Source of the DNA: Pelargonium nanum
Lineage: Eukaryota > Streptophyta > Magnoliopsida > Geraniales > Geraniaceae
NCBI GenBank assembly: GCA_036897485.1
Contig: JAYMTF010000006.1
Span: 1 to 64,000, forward strand
DNA length: 64,000 nucleotides
Direction of reading: 5' to 3'
Part shown: positions 35,001 through 47,605 of the stretch, one piece after another
Layout: the number at the start of each line of letters is the position of its first letter
Position numbering within the stretch: position 1 is the stretch's first letter
Made by a program: the position numbers and the translations under genes
The notes under the pieces: generated by a model
What the model saw: only the letters and a program-made list of their open reading frames with translations
Database searches by the model: none
Told to the model about the DNA's origin: nothing

Positions 35001-38000
35001 AGATATTCAGCAAAAAACTCCTTTGTCATTGGACACCATACTTCAGCGCACTGCACATTTGCTATAAATCCTCCTTTAACTAGATCCAGCCAATTCGCTT
35101 CATACAATTTGGGCCCAATGAGGAAGTTCAGATCTGTGATCCTTTCATCCTCTCTGACAAGTGTTGCTACAATTAATCAGCCATGAAGATATCAACTCTC
35201 AGCAAAGAAACATGCAAACATAACGTTGAGCATTGGTCTAATAATATTGTAGACATAAATACCAGTCAGTCCAAGTTTGCAATGAGATTTAGTGATGCTG
35301 ATGACCTTTCGAAACATATGGGCAGGAACAACGTGCACCTGGAGACAAGATGGATACATTATCCCACAATGCATGCTTTGTTATGCAATCTTAATGTTAA
35401 GAGGGTCATCAATTATGAACCCATTAGGTTACCTCATCCATGAGAAGCAACCCCCATTCTCTATTCCTTATTTCTTCAATAATCTTCTCTGATTCTTCAG
35501 ACCGTTTACCACCAAAAGCAACCATGTTATATGTTGTCACAACCACCCCAGCATTGCCACGAAATCTTTCCTTGCTATCAGATGTAAATCGGCAAATGTT
35601 TTCATCTTTTATGGTTGACCATAGCTTGAATTGAAAAGCCCATTGATCCACTGACACAGCATTGGTTGCCAAACATAGACAGCTTTTCTTAATACGGCAA
35701 GCAGCAGAAACACCAACTAATGACTTTCCAGCACCACAGGGTAGCACAATAATGCCAGATCTAGCTCTACCTGGATTTTCAAGTAGAAAAATAAATATAC
35801 CATTGATTTCAATCCTAAGTGACGCAGTCAGAAACTTGAAATTTTAAGTTTACCATGCATCTAAAAAGGTTGAAAATGATTAAGTTGAGCAAAAAAGAGT
35901 CAGAAGTAGGAAATAGCAGCAAAGTGCAGCATATTTGAATGTTGCTTAAGGCTTTGTCACAAGTATCAGAATTGGAATTGAAATGAGCCTACAATATAGT
36001 CCTATTTTCTTTTTACAATTTCTGCTAAATCAATCATTTCCATGCTCTTAACAATTTTCTATATCACAATGATGCTAGAAACATCCACCAGCAAATATGT
36101 TCTTTCGGAAGATCCAAAAAATAGTCATTTAAATATATTTACAGAGGGGACCATGTTAAAATTGGTTGACATAACTATCGCATGCATACGTGCTAAAAAC
36201 CATAATTTTACCATTTCCAAACATTTTACTGAGGCTCTTTTCCTGATACGGCCGTGGTTGTGCTTTAGGACTTAGCTCCACATCCAGGTCAGGGTTGACC
36301 TATAGTGTGATCAAAGCATCAATTAATGTTGGAAAATAGATAAGTGAACTCTAAGATCTTGAGAGCCAAATGGAGTAGCTGAATCTTATTTCACTCAACA
36401 TGACCAACTACACAATCTAAATATCCAAAATACACATCAGGATTATTGGATGAGTAACTCACAGAGTCATTTCGGAAGTCATACTCCTCCAACATGGGAT
36501 AATTTAAAGCATTTGGCAAGCAACGCTGCTTAACATTTTCAACCTGTCAAACAATGAAATTACTTGAGCTAGAGTTCCAAATTTATAAACATTCAATGGC
36601 ACTAATGAAAACTCAAGCTGAATGACATCTGTAGAAAGCACACTTGTCCAGTTCACTAAACCCATCCCCAATTTCCATCCCCATAGATATGCTCTACCTC
36701 ATTTGAGAAGGATCAATTTCAAGTGAGTAGATTTCTTATCCGGCTCACTGAACTTGTCATTCAAATTTCTGTATGGGAAACTCAAATATAGCATTTTCTA
36801 CATTTCAATGATTTTATGTGCATTACCTGAGAAGGATCAATTTCAAATGAGTGGGTTTCTTTCTCTTCAGCTGCAGCTGCCAGTTCAGCTTCGTTCAGCA
36901 GATCATCATGACTAATACTCATCTCACCTGCTGCTTTGCTAATAGTAAATCCATCATTTCCCTGAGATCCCCATACAGAAAGTACCAAAGAATAAATATC
37001 ATTATATCAACTCAGAAGAAACATGATGCATAAGCAGGGTTGGCATAGCTAGTTTCAAATAATAAAAATATGTCCATTCTTAATCACTATCCTTGACCTT
37101 GAGATAATTGAGATAATTGGAAGTCTGAAATACTACTAAACCCCATTTTCAAATAGCATAAACACTCGGGAAAGTAAATGATGATTGCATTAGGGGAAAT
37201 ACAACAAGCAGGTAGAGTTGTATTGAATATTCACGTCTCCGTGACCAAATGGAGCAAAGAAACAGACCTACCAAACAAGTAGTAAATTCATGGACATGAG
37301 TTATTCAACAAACATTGGGCCAAGAAGAAAGAATTAAATTACTATAGGTAACAAACCTCAGAAGTAGTCCTTGCACGTGATATAACTTCATCCTTAAGCA
37401 ATTTCTTCAATACCTGCATACACCATGTGCATCATTGGCATCAAACCATAGCCAACAATAAAATGTAGCCTCTAAAGGTCATCAAACCCAAAGAAAGTGA
37501 CAGCATAAGCAACTTGCCTCTGGAAATGGGGACTCAATGAAGTAACGATTCTTCTTCAGTACAAGCTTCACTTTGCCATAATTGGCAGTTGAAGCATATA
37601 TGAAATCAACCATCTCTTTAGGAAGCTTAGTCTTGGACAATTTGTTCAAAACCGACACAATAGTATCCGTTTCCAGACCAACAGACACGGCAGCATACAA
37701 CGAGTGTGGGGTCAAATTGTACTCGTGCATTGATTCTGGCCTATGACGCAATACATAAACAGAATCATAAATCATTACTCTGCCGGTCTGCCCTTATCAA
37801 CTTATCCATAAACACAAACATTTAAGCAATGTGATGTACCTGCAAACAGGTTCTGCTATTGCAATCAGAAAATCATAAGCCTGTTTATACAGAGGTGATG
37901 CTGTCTCCAAAAATATCCGACCATCCGAGCAAGCCCAAAGAGGCCTATTAGCATGATCAACCTTCAATTCTAACTTAGTGAAATCCCTCTTTTTCCCTTC

Positions 38001-38442
38001 TGTTCACACCTCAAATCAATCACAAAATTAGCCTAAATCCACAACAATCAATCAAATCATAACCAAAAACTCCTAATAAAATCATTATAATCATCAATCA
38101 AAAGTTCAAAAAGAGCAGAAACTGGTACCAGCTCGAGGATCTTCCTCAGCTTCTTCGCCGAAATAAACATCCTCTTCTTCCATCATTGAACTCCGGTGAT
38201 CCTCCTGCACAAACCGCTCGATTGTAAGAGACTCTTGAACCAAAACATTTTACACAAAACCTGAACTCGTATTTGACAAGACGGTTCGTGAATTTGATAA
38301 ACCTTGGACGAATATTTGGACTTCTTGCTCGGCCTGCCCTTGTCGCCGCCTGAAATCGAAACAGTGCAATGTTAATACAAGAACAATGACGACGAATCGA
38401 TACAGGAATCAATCTCGGCGAATCTAGGTTACCGTGTCCCAT
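32066..38442 (-). CDS. XPB: TFIIH helicase subunit XPB/ERCC3 (RAD25), 20 exons
   Basis: Exons in transcript order: 38433-38442, 38303-38349, 38129-38204, 37840-37999, 37518-37740, 37357-37413, 36827-36961, 36463-36543, 36212-36299, 35433-35770, 35263-35338, 34973-35166, 34455-34618, 34282-34354, 33796-33909, 33589-33669, 33399-33458, 32800-32883, 32582-32724, 32066-32159; 2298 nt, 765 aa, the expected plant length. Walker A GAGKS is at 305-309, the DEVH box ends at 407, the XPB-specific RED motif is at 435-437, and motif [12 protein letters not shown] is at 603-612. XPB is the 3'-5' translocase of TFIIH that opens promoters and damaged DNA. The C-terminus ends HYLFKKRFG, as in plant XPB. All introns are GT-AG except intron 5, which is GC-AG. 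The gene is divergent from beta-adaptin across a 1.35-kb spacer. It appears intact. Confidence 0.97.
32247..32489. mobile_element. hAT-like MITE in the last XPB intron
   Basis: The element starts TAGAGTTGGCAAT and ends AAATTGCCAACTCTA, which are inverted copies. Flanks are caagaaac (32239-32246) and caagaaag (32490-32497), an 8-bp target duplication with one difference, as expected for hAT insertions. The interior is rich in 'cgggtt' and 'aacccgaacccg'. No transposase is present. Confidence 0.85.
33028..33298. mobile_element. Non-autonomous hAT-like element in an XPB intron
   Basis: The left end CAGAGACGGATCTAC and the right end TAGATCCGTCCCTT are near-perfect inverted repeats of the CAGGGACGGATCTA type seen in plant hAT relics. 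'Ttgccccaac' and 'gcccccac' segments lie inside. No convincing 8-bp duplication remains. Confidence 0.6.
37414..37517 (-). promoter_or_regulatory. XPB: GC-AG intron of XPB
   Basis: Exon 5 ends CCAGAG and the intron begins gcaagt; the acceptor is tgcag|GTATTG. Splicing here restores the conserved PFPE|VLKKLL sequence and the frame. GCAAGT is the standard strong form of GC donors, so this is most likely a functional minor-class U2 intron rather than damage. Confidence 0.85.
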
Positions 38443-39791
38443 GTTTGCTCTGTTAGGGTTTCGCAGAGAAATTTGTGATCGAATCGCGACGAGATGTCTG
38501 GTTCGTGTGTGTGAGGTCTGTGGCTGTGAGTTTTCAGTTTTTGTGTGTAGAGAAGAAGAACCGCGGGTTAATGGAAGTTTCAAGGGAAAGTAGTGAAATA
38601 GTAAGTAGTAACCGGATAAATGACCCATATTAGTTATTGGATTTTCGTGTTTCGACCGTCTTTTTTATCACATGACTTTTGTGTTACGATTCAATTTGGT
38701 TCATGAACTTTTATTTTTGTCACTCTTATTTAACTCACTTTCACACTCCTCGTGTGCAAGCAAACATACCAAATTTTGAATGAAAATCAACTTTTACACC
38801 ATGCCGAATTTCAAAACTAGCATACACGTGATGACTTAGGCTTCAAATTAATAGCGTTTCACTTGTAGTATCGCTATGGTGCTCCTGTGATCCCATATTC
38901 ATCCAACGTGGCGCTCTTATTTCATCTACTTTAACATGTTCAAACCTATACTTGCAAAACAAACTTCCTCATATTCAAAACCCATACTATGCTCGTGTTA
39001 GATCCCTTTCAGGAAAATCTTAAACTCTAGGTTTTTAGTCTCTACCTTCATATTATTTGGATCATGTGTGGTTGATGATCTTCAATTGTGCCCAACAGTC
39101 CAACACCATATGTTGAGGACTATCAAAGCTGATTTAGAATTGTTTTGTCTTTCATTCTTTTGGAATTGTATGAGACTTCCTTAGTGGGTTTTTGTTGTGA
39201 GGTGATGATATATTGCCTTACTCACGTTGGCGTGTGTTGTAAATATTGAGACATTGCTCCCCAACACATTCGACATACTTTCTAATGCAATATAATGACT
39301 TGACTGTTGATATTTATGAAAGATATGTCGTCGCATATACTTACTTTATCTTGTGATAGCCTTTCTATCACTATTTCGTAAAGAATAAAATAATAAAATT
39401 TAAGAGGTTGATTGACCGAGCGGTATATGGCGTTCGCGACTACGCGTGCATGCCAGAGGTCTTCAGTTCGAGACACCTCGGGTCGTGTGCTAGATAACAT
39501 TCAAAAAAGTAAAAAGGGTAGATTTTGGGCCGAAAATACTCACGAGAACATGCTCAGTCCAAACCAAAATGGGCCTCTTGGGTTGGGCCTGGACACAAAG
39601 AACGGTCCGGAATAGTCAAGTCAATTTCCGGTTCATACAACGGTTCAATAAAACCGGCCTCGACCCCAAACAGTCCACATTTAAGAGCTTCGTCTATGCA
39701 CAGAGCACATTTTTGGTCTCTGGTTTCACAGATTGGCCATTGAAGATTCGACTTGTTCATCGTCTCCAGAGGAAGAAGACGAACCAGAGAG
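38443..39791. promoter_or_regulatory. Divergent promoter region, XPB / beta-adaptin
   Basis: The spacer between the two start codons must hold both promoters and leaders. On the adaptin side two Site II-type motifs (TGGGCC near 39568; GGGCC near 39585) lie about 200 bp before the ATG, typical of housekeeping plant promoters. A SINE-like fragment (39404-39500) sits in the middle. No other gene is seen. Confidence 0.55.
39404..39500 (+). mobile_element. SINE-like tRNA-derived fragment
   Basis: The segment reads 'gaccgagcggta' (box-A-like) then 'cagttcgagacacc' (box-B-like) at tRNA spacing. It does not fold into an obvious full tRNA and has no clear tail, so it is more likely a SINE head than a tRNA gene. 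Confidence 0.45.
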
Positions 39792-42700
39792 ATGAGCGGG
39801 CACGACTCCAAGTACTTCTCCACCACCAAGAAAGGTGAAATCCCCGAGCTCAAGGAGGAGCTCAATTCTCAGTACAAGGTATCATCTCCATCTCGCTCTC
39901 TGTGAACGATTCTAAGTTTTTTTAATTTCGTTTTCGAGTCTCTGATCTGGATCTGTAAAGCTTTTTGCTGCTTGTGCGATGTCATTTTGTTGCCAATCTA
40001 CGAGCGTTGCTTGCAGATCTACTAGTTTCCACGCTGATTTGTCCTGTTAGTGTACCTTGATTTGGTTGAATTGTGTCGTGTCTATCGCATTTATGGATAA
40101 TTCGGATCAAGTGTTGTGGTCCGTTTGGTTGCCGAGAAATGGTAGGAAAATGAGGTGAAACTTGGATGTGCGAAGTTAGGGTTATTCACTGCCTGCATAC
40201 TGAGTTGTGCGAGGGGGAATTGTGGATTCATAGGGGCGGTATTGAGTTTTGTGCTAGGTAGCATTTGTGAATGGAAGCATTTTGCACTGTTTTATATATT
40301 GTGGAGAACATACTCTGTAATGATTAGCAGAGTATAACTTTTTTTAGATGCAACAACTCAGGATTGGAGGTCGTTCCGTGTTATGTAGTGAATATGTATG
40401 TACACAACCCAGCACAAGTCAAATTAGGATGTACACTGAGTCATATCATATGAAGAGGAATTGCGGATTCTTTCAGGCAGTGTTGAATTTTGTGCCATCA
40501 CCATGTAGCATTTCTTGATTGGAACATTGTACTGTGTTTTCTAAATTGTGGAGAACATACATGTAATGATAAGCAGAGTACATGAAATTTCTTAGATGTA
40601 ACAGCTCAAGATTGAAGGTCATTAGGTGTCCTGTAGTAAAAATGAACTTACAGAACCCAGCACGAGTCAAATTAGGCGTTCAGGAAAGCAGGAAAGTTGT
40701 TACTGTGGTGTGGACGGTAGAGTGATACTTGTAAAGTTTCACTGATTTCGACATGAAATACACACACATGTATGTATGTATGTATGTCAGAATGTATAAA
40801 ATTTCACTGATTTTAAAAGATACATAACATAGAATGTATGTCATGAAAGAATGCATCACATCCTAAACTTAACATTCTTATATGTATGCGATGAAAGATA
40901 AACAAACTACCAATACATTCTAATATGACATTTCATATAAAAATGTATTTGTAGTTTCACAGTTTGTTTATCTTTCATGACAGAATCTTAGCGAATGGTT
41001 GAATGCTATGCACATTTTCATATATAGTCCTTGCTAGCCCTTTTAAATTGCCTTTTTTTTCTCCCTATTTAGAATTCTTCAACTTTTCAGAGTTGATACT
41101 AACACTTAATTCATCATTTATTATATTTTATATGTGTTTGCTCGATTCCTTTTGAAACATATATTCTTTAATCTATTTTGCAGGATAAGAGAAAAGATGC
41201 CGTTAAGAAAGTTATTGCTGCGATGACAGTTGGGAAGGATGTGTCTTCTTTGTTCACAGATGTAGTGAATTGCATGCAAACGGAAAATTTGGAGCTAAAA
41301 AAGCTTGTTTATTTGTATCTGATTAATTATGCCAAGAGCCAGCCTGATTTGGCAATTCTTGCCGTAAATACTTTTGTGAAGGTAAAGCAAACTCTGTACC
41401 AAAACCATTAGTTTGTTTTCCTTAACCTAGTTAATTTGGCACCCTCTCCCCCTTTTACCGTATAAAAGAAAAGAAAAGTAAAAGTGACGTGACCAACTAC
41501 TTAATTTAAACATAACTTTTCTCAAATCTTAGTTTTCTACTGTAGATTTTGGAGGAATAGAAAACAGTATTTAAAGTGAACAAAACTGAATATACCTTTG
41601 CTTTTGTTTCTCAAAGTGGTTTAAGGAGCTGGTTTATGCTATATTATTCTGAATTTTGATCATTAAACTGTTGGCCTTGGGCCATTTGGCTGGCCTGCTG
41701 CCTTTAATCTTCTGTATCCATATTTCATAGTCATAGTCACAACTTTTGTTATGGATGAATTGGGGCTTCCTAGTGCATGGCTACAGGCCAGCCAAAAAAC
41801 AATGTTATGCCAGTTATGGGGATATGATATAACTCTTGTAATGATTAGTTTGCTTTGAATGCACTTTTCCATATATTTTATTCTTCAAATTGGATTGAGC
41901 TATGTGGTTCATGTTTCTGTTAAAATGCTATGATGCAATTGAAGCTAACTTCCAATTTATGAATGCTAATGCAGGATTCACAGGATCCAAATCCTTTAAT
42001 CCGTGCTTTGGCTGTACGCACAATGGGATGCATTCGTGTTGATAAAATAACAGAATATCTTTGTGATCCCCTGCAGAGGTGTCTTAAGGTTTGATTTTGA
42101 CCTCTGTTAAATTTACATGCATGGTTGTTGGAATCTGTCTGAAATTTAGCCGCAGCGTTGAAAATGGGAATACTTTGTTAGCATCATAGTGTTCACAATG
42201 TATGTCAGCATTTTGTGTGTTACTTGTAATTTTGACTAAAGTAATTTACCATATACTCTTATTTTGTGATTGACAGGATGATGATCCCTATGTTCGCAAG
42301 ACAGCTGCTATTTGTGTTGCTAAACTTTATGATATAAATGCTGAATTGGTTGAGGATAGGGGTTTCTTGGATTCTCTCAAGGATTTGATTTCTGACAACA
42401 ACCCAATGGTTGTGGCAAATGCTGTGGCAGCTCTGGCTGAGATCCAAGAGAATAGTAATAGGCCTGTCTTTGAGCTCACAAGTCACACACTCTCAAAGCT
42501 CCTTACTGCTCTCAATGAATGCACGGAGTAAGCTTTCATATGATTTATGTATTTTTATTTAATTATGCATGGTAATATAGAACATGTTCACTTCTGTTCA
42601 ATCCCTTCATCCTTTTCTTTTATCCGCTTTAACAAACGGAAGTGTCTTAAGTACAAGTGGTTTGGTATGAGTTTAATATAAAATGAATGTTGGTAAGTGA

Positions 42701-45700
42701 CATTATTTCGGAGAAGAACTTGGTGCTTACGGTCTGGGTTTGTCGCTTCTCATGACATTTTGTATAGACTTAGGTGGTGTATGGATTATAATTTTTTAAA
42801 GGAAATCTGAACCTAGGAAAGAGAATAAGAATCTCTCTCTGATTAGCCTTTTTTTATAGCATTTTTAAATAATATTTGCTTAAGAGCATGTAATCACTTA
42901 GGATTCATTTCCCTCCTTTTAGGAGGAAATGAAATGGACTTTTGGGAATGGTGCGTGAATGGGGAGGCTTGGTTCATAATCTGATGGTTTTGTTTCTCTT
43001 AGTATTTTGTTGTGATGATCTTTTATACAACCCATATTCAGGTGGGGTCAAGTTTTCATTTTGGATGCTCTTTCAAAATAAAAGGCAGCTGATGCTCGTG
43101 AAGCAGAGAACATAGTGGAGCGAGTTACTCCTAGATTACAACATGCAAATTGTGCAGTTGTACTTTCTGCTGTTAAGGTGACTAATACTTCCAATAATTT
43201 ATGGTGTTCTGCATCATTACTGCTATTTTTAGCCCTGGAGATTAATCTGTGGCTCTGTCATTACCTTCTTACAGTCTTTTTTCTTTCCCCTTGTAGATGA
43301 TACTCCAGCAAATGGAACTTATAACTAGTACTGATGTGGTTCGAAATCTTTGCAAAAAGATGGCTCCTCCTCTTGTAACATTATTGTCTGCAGAACCTGA
43401 GATTCAATATGTGGCATTGCGAAACATCAACCTTATTGTACAAAGACGGCCAACAATCCTTGCCCATGAAATTAAGGTGCATCGATATAATCTTTACCCC
43501 TGAAACATAATAATAACAATCTTACACGTAAAGGAATGTCTAATCGTTCCTCATTTTTTTTAATGTATCCTGTCTATATTGATGTGTTTGCTTATTAGAT
43601 ACCTGTTTTGCTGCTAGGTGTTTTTCTGCAAGTATAACGATCCAATTTATGTGAAGATGGAAAAGTTAGAAATCATGATAAAACTGGCTTCAGACCGTAA
43701 TATAGACCAGGTATGTAAAATTCTCTTATCGGTTAATTTTTTACTAATAGCCATGATCAGAAAAATGTTACGATTTTGATGAATGTTTGGAGAATTACGC
43801 AGGTTCTTTTGGAGTTTAAAGAGTATGCCACAGAAGTTGATGTAGATTTTGTCAGAAAGGCTGTTCGTGCTATTGGTCGTTGTGCCATCAAGTTAGAGAG
43901 AGCAGCTGAGCGGTGCATTAGTGTTTTGCTTGAGTTGATCAAGATTAAAGTTAATTATGTGGTTCAGGAAGCAATAATTGTCATCAAAGATATTTTTAGA
44001 AGATACCCAAACACGTAACAAGAATTTCCTTCTTTCTTTCTTTCTTCCTTTCTTTTTCTCCTTTATTGAATGTTGAAGAGAATATTATTTCCTTCCTACA
44101 TCCGCATGATGAACTTCAATTTGCCTTTCAGTTATGAATCCATCATTGCAACCCTATGTGAGAGCTTGGATACTTTAGATGAACCGGAAGCTAAGGTGAT
44201 TCTCTTTGTTTTTGTTAAAGATCACTCGAAGTATCAATTTTGTGACTATTTCCAAATGCAGGTCCGGACAATAATTCTCTTGTAATTTCATTTTTCTGTA
44301 ACAGGCATCAATGATATGGATTATTGGTGAATATGCGGAAAGGATTGACAATGCTGATGAGCTCCTTGAAAGCTTTTTGGAGAGTTTCCCTGAAGAGCCT
44401 GCACAAGTTCAGTTACAATTGCTTACCGCAACTGTCAAGCTTTTCCTTAAAAAGCCAACTGAAGGCCCACAACAGATGATTCAGGTTATGCTCTAGTATA
44501 ACTGTATAACCATATTATTTTACTTTACTTGTCTATAAATGGGTCTTCAAAATGCTCACCCATACAGATGGTAGACGTTTGTGAGTTGTTCAAACCAGAA
44601 ATTGATTCATCAATACAGGGCCGAGAGAGTATAAGTACTCATGCAAATTTAGTGGATCTGTTGACCAACTGGGAGGATTCGTTTGACCATATAAAAGATT
44701 TAGAATATACTTGTAATAGGAAACTTTATTGATCGAACTCAGAGAATATTTTTATTTCCAGAATCCATAACTGTGTTAATAATTGCTAGGTTTTACTTGA
44801 GCAAGAAGCATAGGTTCTGAGATTTCCAAGGTCAGTTTCTCACTGTATTCTTTCATGCTTTCAGGTTGTTTTGAACAATGCCACTGTGGAAACGGACAAT
44901 CCTGATCTGCGTGATCGGGCATACATATATTGGCGTCTTCTGTCTACTGATCCCGAGGTATGATTGTGCATGAAGTAGGCTTTAATGGGTAGCTATTTGG
45001 TCATATGGATCTTTGCCAGCATATTTAGATTTCATCTTTGAACCCTTTCAGTCCATACCTTGGAGGATAAACAAGAAGGCTGTGAAGCTAGATAGAAAAC
45101 ATCAAAACATTAAGATATTTAAGTATTGTGTCTGACCCCGATCTTATAGAATAGACATTTGTTAGGATCACAAACTGTAAGTTACGGTTGTAACCTCCCA
45201 TTCTCTCTTCCTCAGGCAGCAAAGGATGTTGTATTAGCTGAGAAGCCTGTCATTACTGATGATTCAAACCAACTTGATCCTACTCTTCTTGATGAGCTTC
45301 TTTCCAACATTGCTACATTGTCGTCTGTGTATCACAAACCTCCCGAGGCTTTTGTAACTCGTGTAAAGGCCGCAACCCAGAAAACTGAAGATGATGACTT
45401 TGCTGACGGGAGTGAAGCAGGATATTCCGAATCTCCTGCTCATGCCACTGACAGTGGTGCGTCACCACCAACCAGTTCAAGCAGTACTCACTATGCAGCT
45501 GGAAGACAACTAACCCCTGCTGCACCAGCTCCACAGGCTGCTCCTGTGCCAGATTTACTGGGTGATCTGATAGGCCTGGACAACAGTGCTATTGTACCTA
45601 CTGACCATCCCGAAACTCCCAGCGGGTAAGTATGAAGAAATGTACACTATTATATATGTGGTAGGTATTTATGATGCAAATTTATTCGAGCCAGACTCAG

Positions 45701-47605
45701 AGCTGACTATTTGGACCTGAATCCGCGGGCACCCGAAACCTGACCCACATTTTTTGCAGTTATGGATTGCATAAAATGATAAAATATAGACCAAGACCAA
45801 TTTTGTGTCGGATTGGGCTTGCCCTGAAGAAATTGCAATCTGGGTCGGGCAAACCCACGCGATCCCATACATTTTACATGTAAAACCCCCGCGGCCTGAA
45901 ACCAGCAACTCGCACCACTTGTGGGTTGGGTTTGGTCTAGGCCTTTTCAACCTGTAAAACTCGACCCAAAACCTTAATTGTCAGCTAGTGGAGTAATCTC
46001 CTGAACATGCTTTCTGGAAATAAATGTGATTTTTCCAATTCTAGTTATTTTATGTATTTGTCATATGCATGATATGCTAAGCTTCGAAGGTGCAAATATT
46101 GTTCATAACTGCAGTATTTCTGTCATGGCACTGATGGGATTTTTTAATCTTTGTGGCAGCCCTCCTATGCCTGTTTTGTTGGCCACAACAGCTGGTCAAG
46201 GATTGCAAATCAGTGCACAACTGACAAGACGGGATGGTCAAATATTTTACAGTATAATGTTTGAGAACAACACACAAACTCCACTTGATGGGTTCATGAT
46301 CCAGTTCAACAAGAACACATTTGGCCTTGCAGCTGCTGGGCCTCTGCAGGTAGTTTACTTCTCACATGGTACTGAATCAGGTTGTTCGCACGTTGAGTTG
46401 TTAATTAGTGTTTTACTCTCTATTAGGTTCCGCAATTGCAACCCGGGACATCTGCTAGGACTCTTCTTCCAATGGTTACTTTCCAGAATATGTCCACCGG
46501 TCCTCCAAGCTCTCTTTTGCAAGTTGCCGTGAAAAACAATCAACAGCCAGTTTGGTACTTCAGTGATAAAATCCCGTTGCACATATTCTTCGGTGAGGAT
46601 GGGAGAATGGAGCGTTCAAGTTTTCTCGAGGTAAGTAGAAAATAAACTGCATCTCTTTTCTTGGAACTTTACGCTAGTGGTGGCAATTTATGTTCATGGG
46701 TCGTGTTGAAATTTTAGTATTACGTTAAATGGTCAACCCGAACACGACCGATGATTAAACGGGTTGATTTACCATACTAAAAAATGACCAATATATGAGC
46801 GGGTTGACTCTACATGCTCAACACATTTATATAATTTGGTTCAAAATTACACTACCACGCTTAAATAAATGGATTCAGATTGACATGACCAACCCAACAC
46901 ACTTGACCCATTTAATTTACATGGATATTTTATTATTCCATCCTTAAACGTGTAATTAAAATATTAAATGTGTGAATTATTAGATATGTCACACGACTCG
47001 TTTAAATGGTTTAATCAAACAGGTTATGTGGGTCAAGTAGGTTTGTCACGAACATGACACGATTAACTATACGGGTTGAGTTAGTTGACACGAACACGAC
47101 TAGAACACAATTCAGCTAGTTGCCTAAATTCGTGTTGAGTATTGGGTTTGGACCCAAATTGCCGGCCCTACTTTACGAGCTATAAAAGTTAACATCATCA
47201 TGCTATAAAAGCTTACAATGTGGCATTATAGTTAAAGTAGATTTTCCAAAGGAATGGTTTACTATTGATCACAGTGTTCGGGTTCTGATACTATTACTGT
47301 TGCAGACTTGGAGGTCGCTCCCAGATTCAAATGAGATCTCAAAAGAATTCCCGGGTATCGTGGTGAACAACGTGGAAGCAACCCTGGATCGACTGGCTGC
47401 ATCAAACATGTTCTTCATCGCAAAGCGCAAGCATGCAAACCAGGATGTATTCTACTTTTCTGCCAAGATTCCTCGGGGCATACCCGTCCTGATCGAACTC
47501 ACAACAGTCGTTGGAACTCCTGGGGTCAAGGCGGCAATCAAGACTCCCAACCCGGACATGGCGCCTCTGTTCTTCGAAGCCATCGAAACTCTCCTCAAGG
47601 GTTGA
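39792..47605 (+). CDS. BETAB-AD/BETAC-AD: Beta-adaptin of AP-1/AP-2 clathrin adaptors (15 exons), with one in-frame stop
   Basis: Exons: 39792-39878, 41184-41381, 41975-42088, 42277-42527, 43042-43177, 43297-43476, 43618-43710, 43803-44014, 44132-44195, 44305-44484, 44865-44957, 45216-45625, 46160-46349, 46427-46630, 47306-47605; 2712 nt, 904 codons. It begins [20 protein letters not shown] and carries the HEAT-repeat trunk (to about 540), a Ser/Pro/Ala hinge with a clathrin-box-like [11 protein letters not shown], and the two-lobed ear (about 690-903) ending AIETLLKG. Beta-adaptins join AP complexes to clathrin and dileucine cargo at the trans-Golgi network and plasma membrane. All 14 introns are GT-AG and every other codon reads as conserved adaptin. 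Codon 230, normally Tyr in LDALS(R/K)YKAADARE, is TAA at 43079-43081. Taken literally this stops translation after 229 residues. The two plant paralogues cannot be told apart here. Confidence 0.93.
40213..40676 (+). repeat. Tandem duplication in beta-adaptin intron 1, about 240-bp unit
   Basis: Copies at about 40213-40429 and 40456-40676 share 'aattg(t/c)ggatt', 'attgtggagaacatac', 'gtaatgat(t/a)agcagagta' and 'acccagcac(a/g)agtcaaatta' in order. They are diverged and non-coding. Confidence 0.8.
45690..45985. mobile_element. Degenerate hAT-like relic in beta-adaptin intron 12
   Basis: 'Agctgactatttggacc' on the left and 'aattgtcagct' on the right are inverted copies. The interior is full of 'cccgaaacctgaccc', 'gggtcgggc' and 'ctcgaccc' phrases like the better copies elsewhere. 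No clear target duplication. Confidence 0.5.
46675..47170. mobile_element. hAT-like MITE in beta-adaptin intron 14
   Basis: Starts TAGTGGTGGCAATTT and ends AAATTGCCGGCCCTA. Flanks ctttacgc (46667-46674) and ctttacga (47171-47178) form an 8-bp duplication with one difference. The 496-bp interior carries 'gggtcgtgttgaa', 'cacgac' and 'gggttg' phrases shared with 63084-63544. No transposase. Confidence 0.85.

Noticed and set aside
39404-39500. Possible tRNA gene between XPB and beta-adaptin
   Set aside because: Box-A- and box-B-like blocks are present, but no acceptor stem or full cloverleaf could be drawn; it fits a SINE head better.
39554-39865. 103-codon minus-strand frame over the beta-adaptin leader
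   Set aside because: Antisense to a promoter, leader and first coding exon, with no domain and no splice partners.
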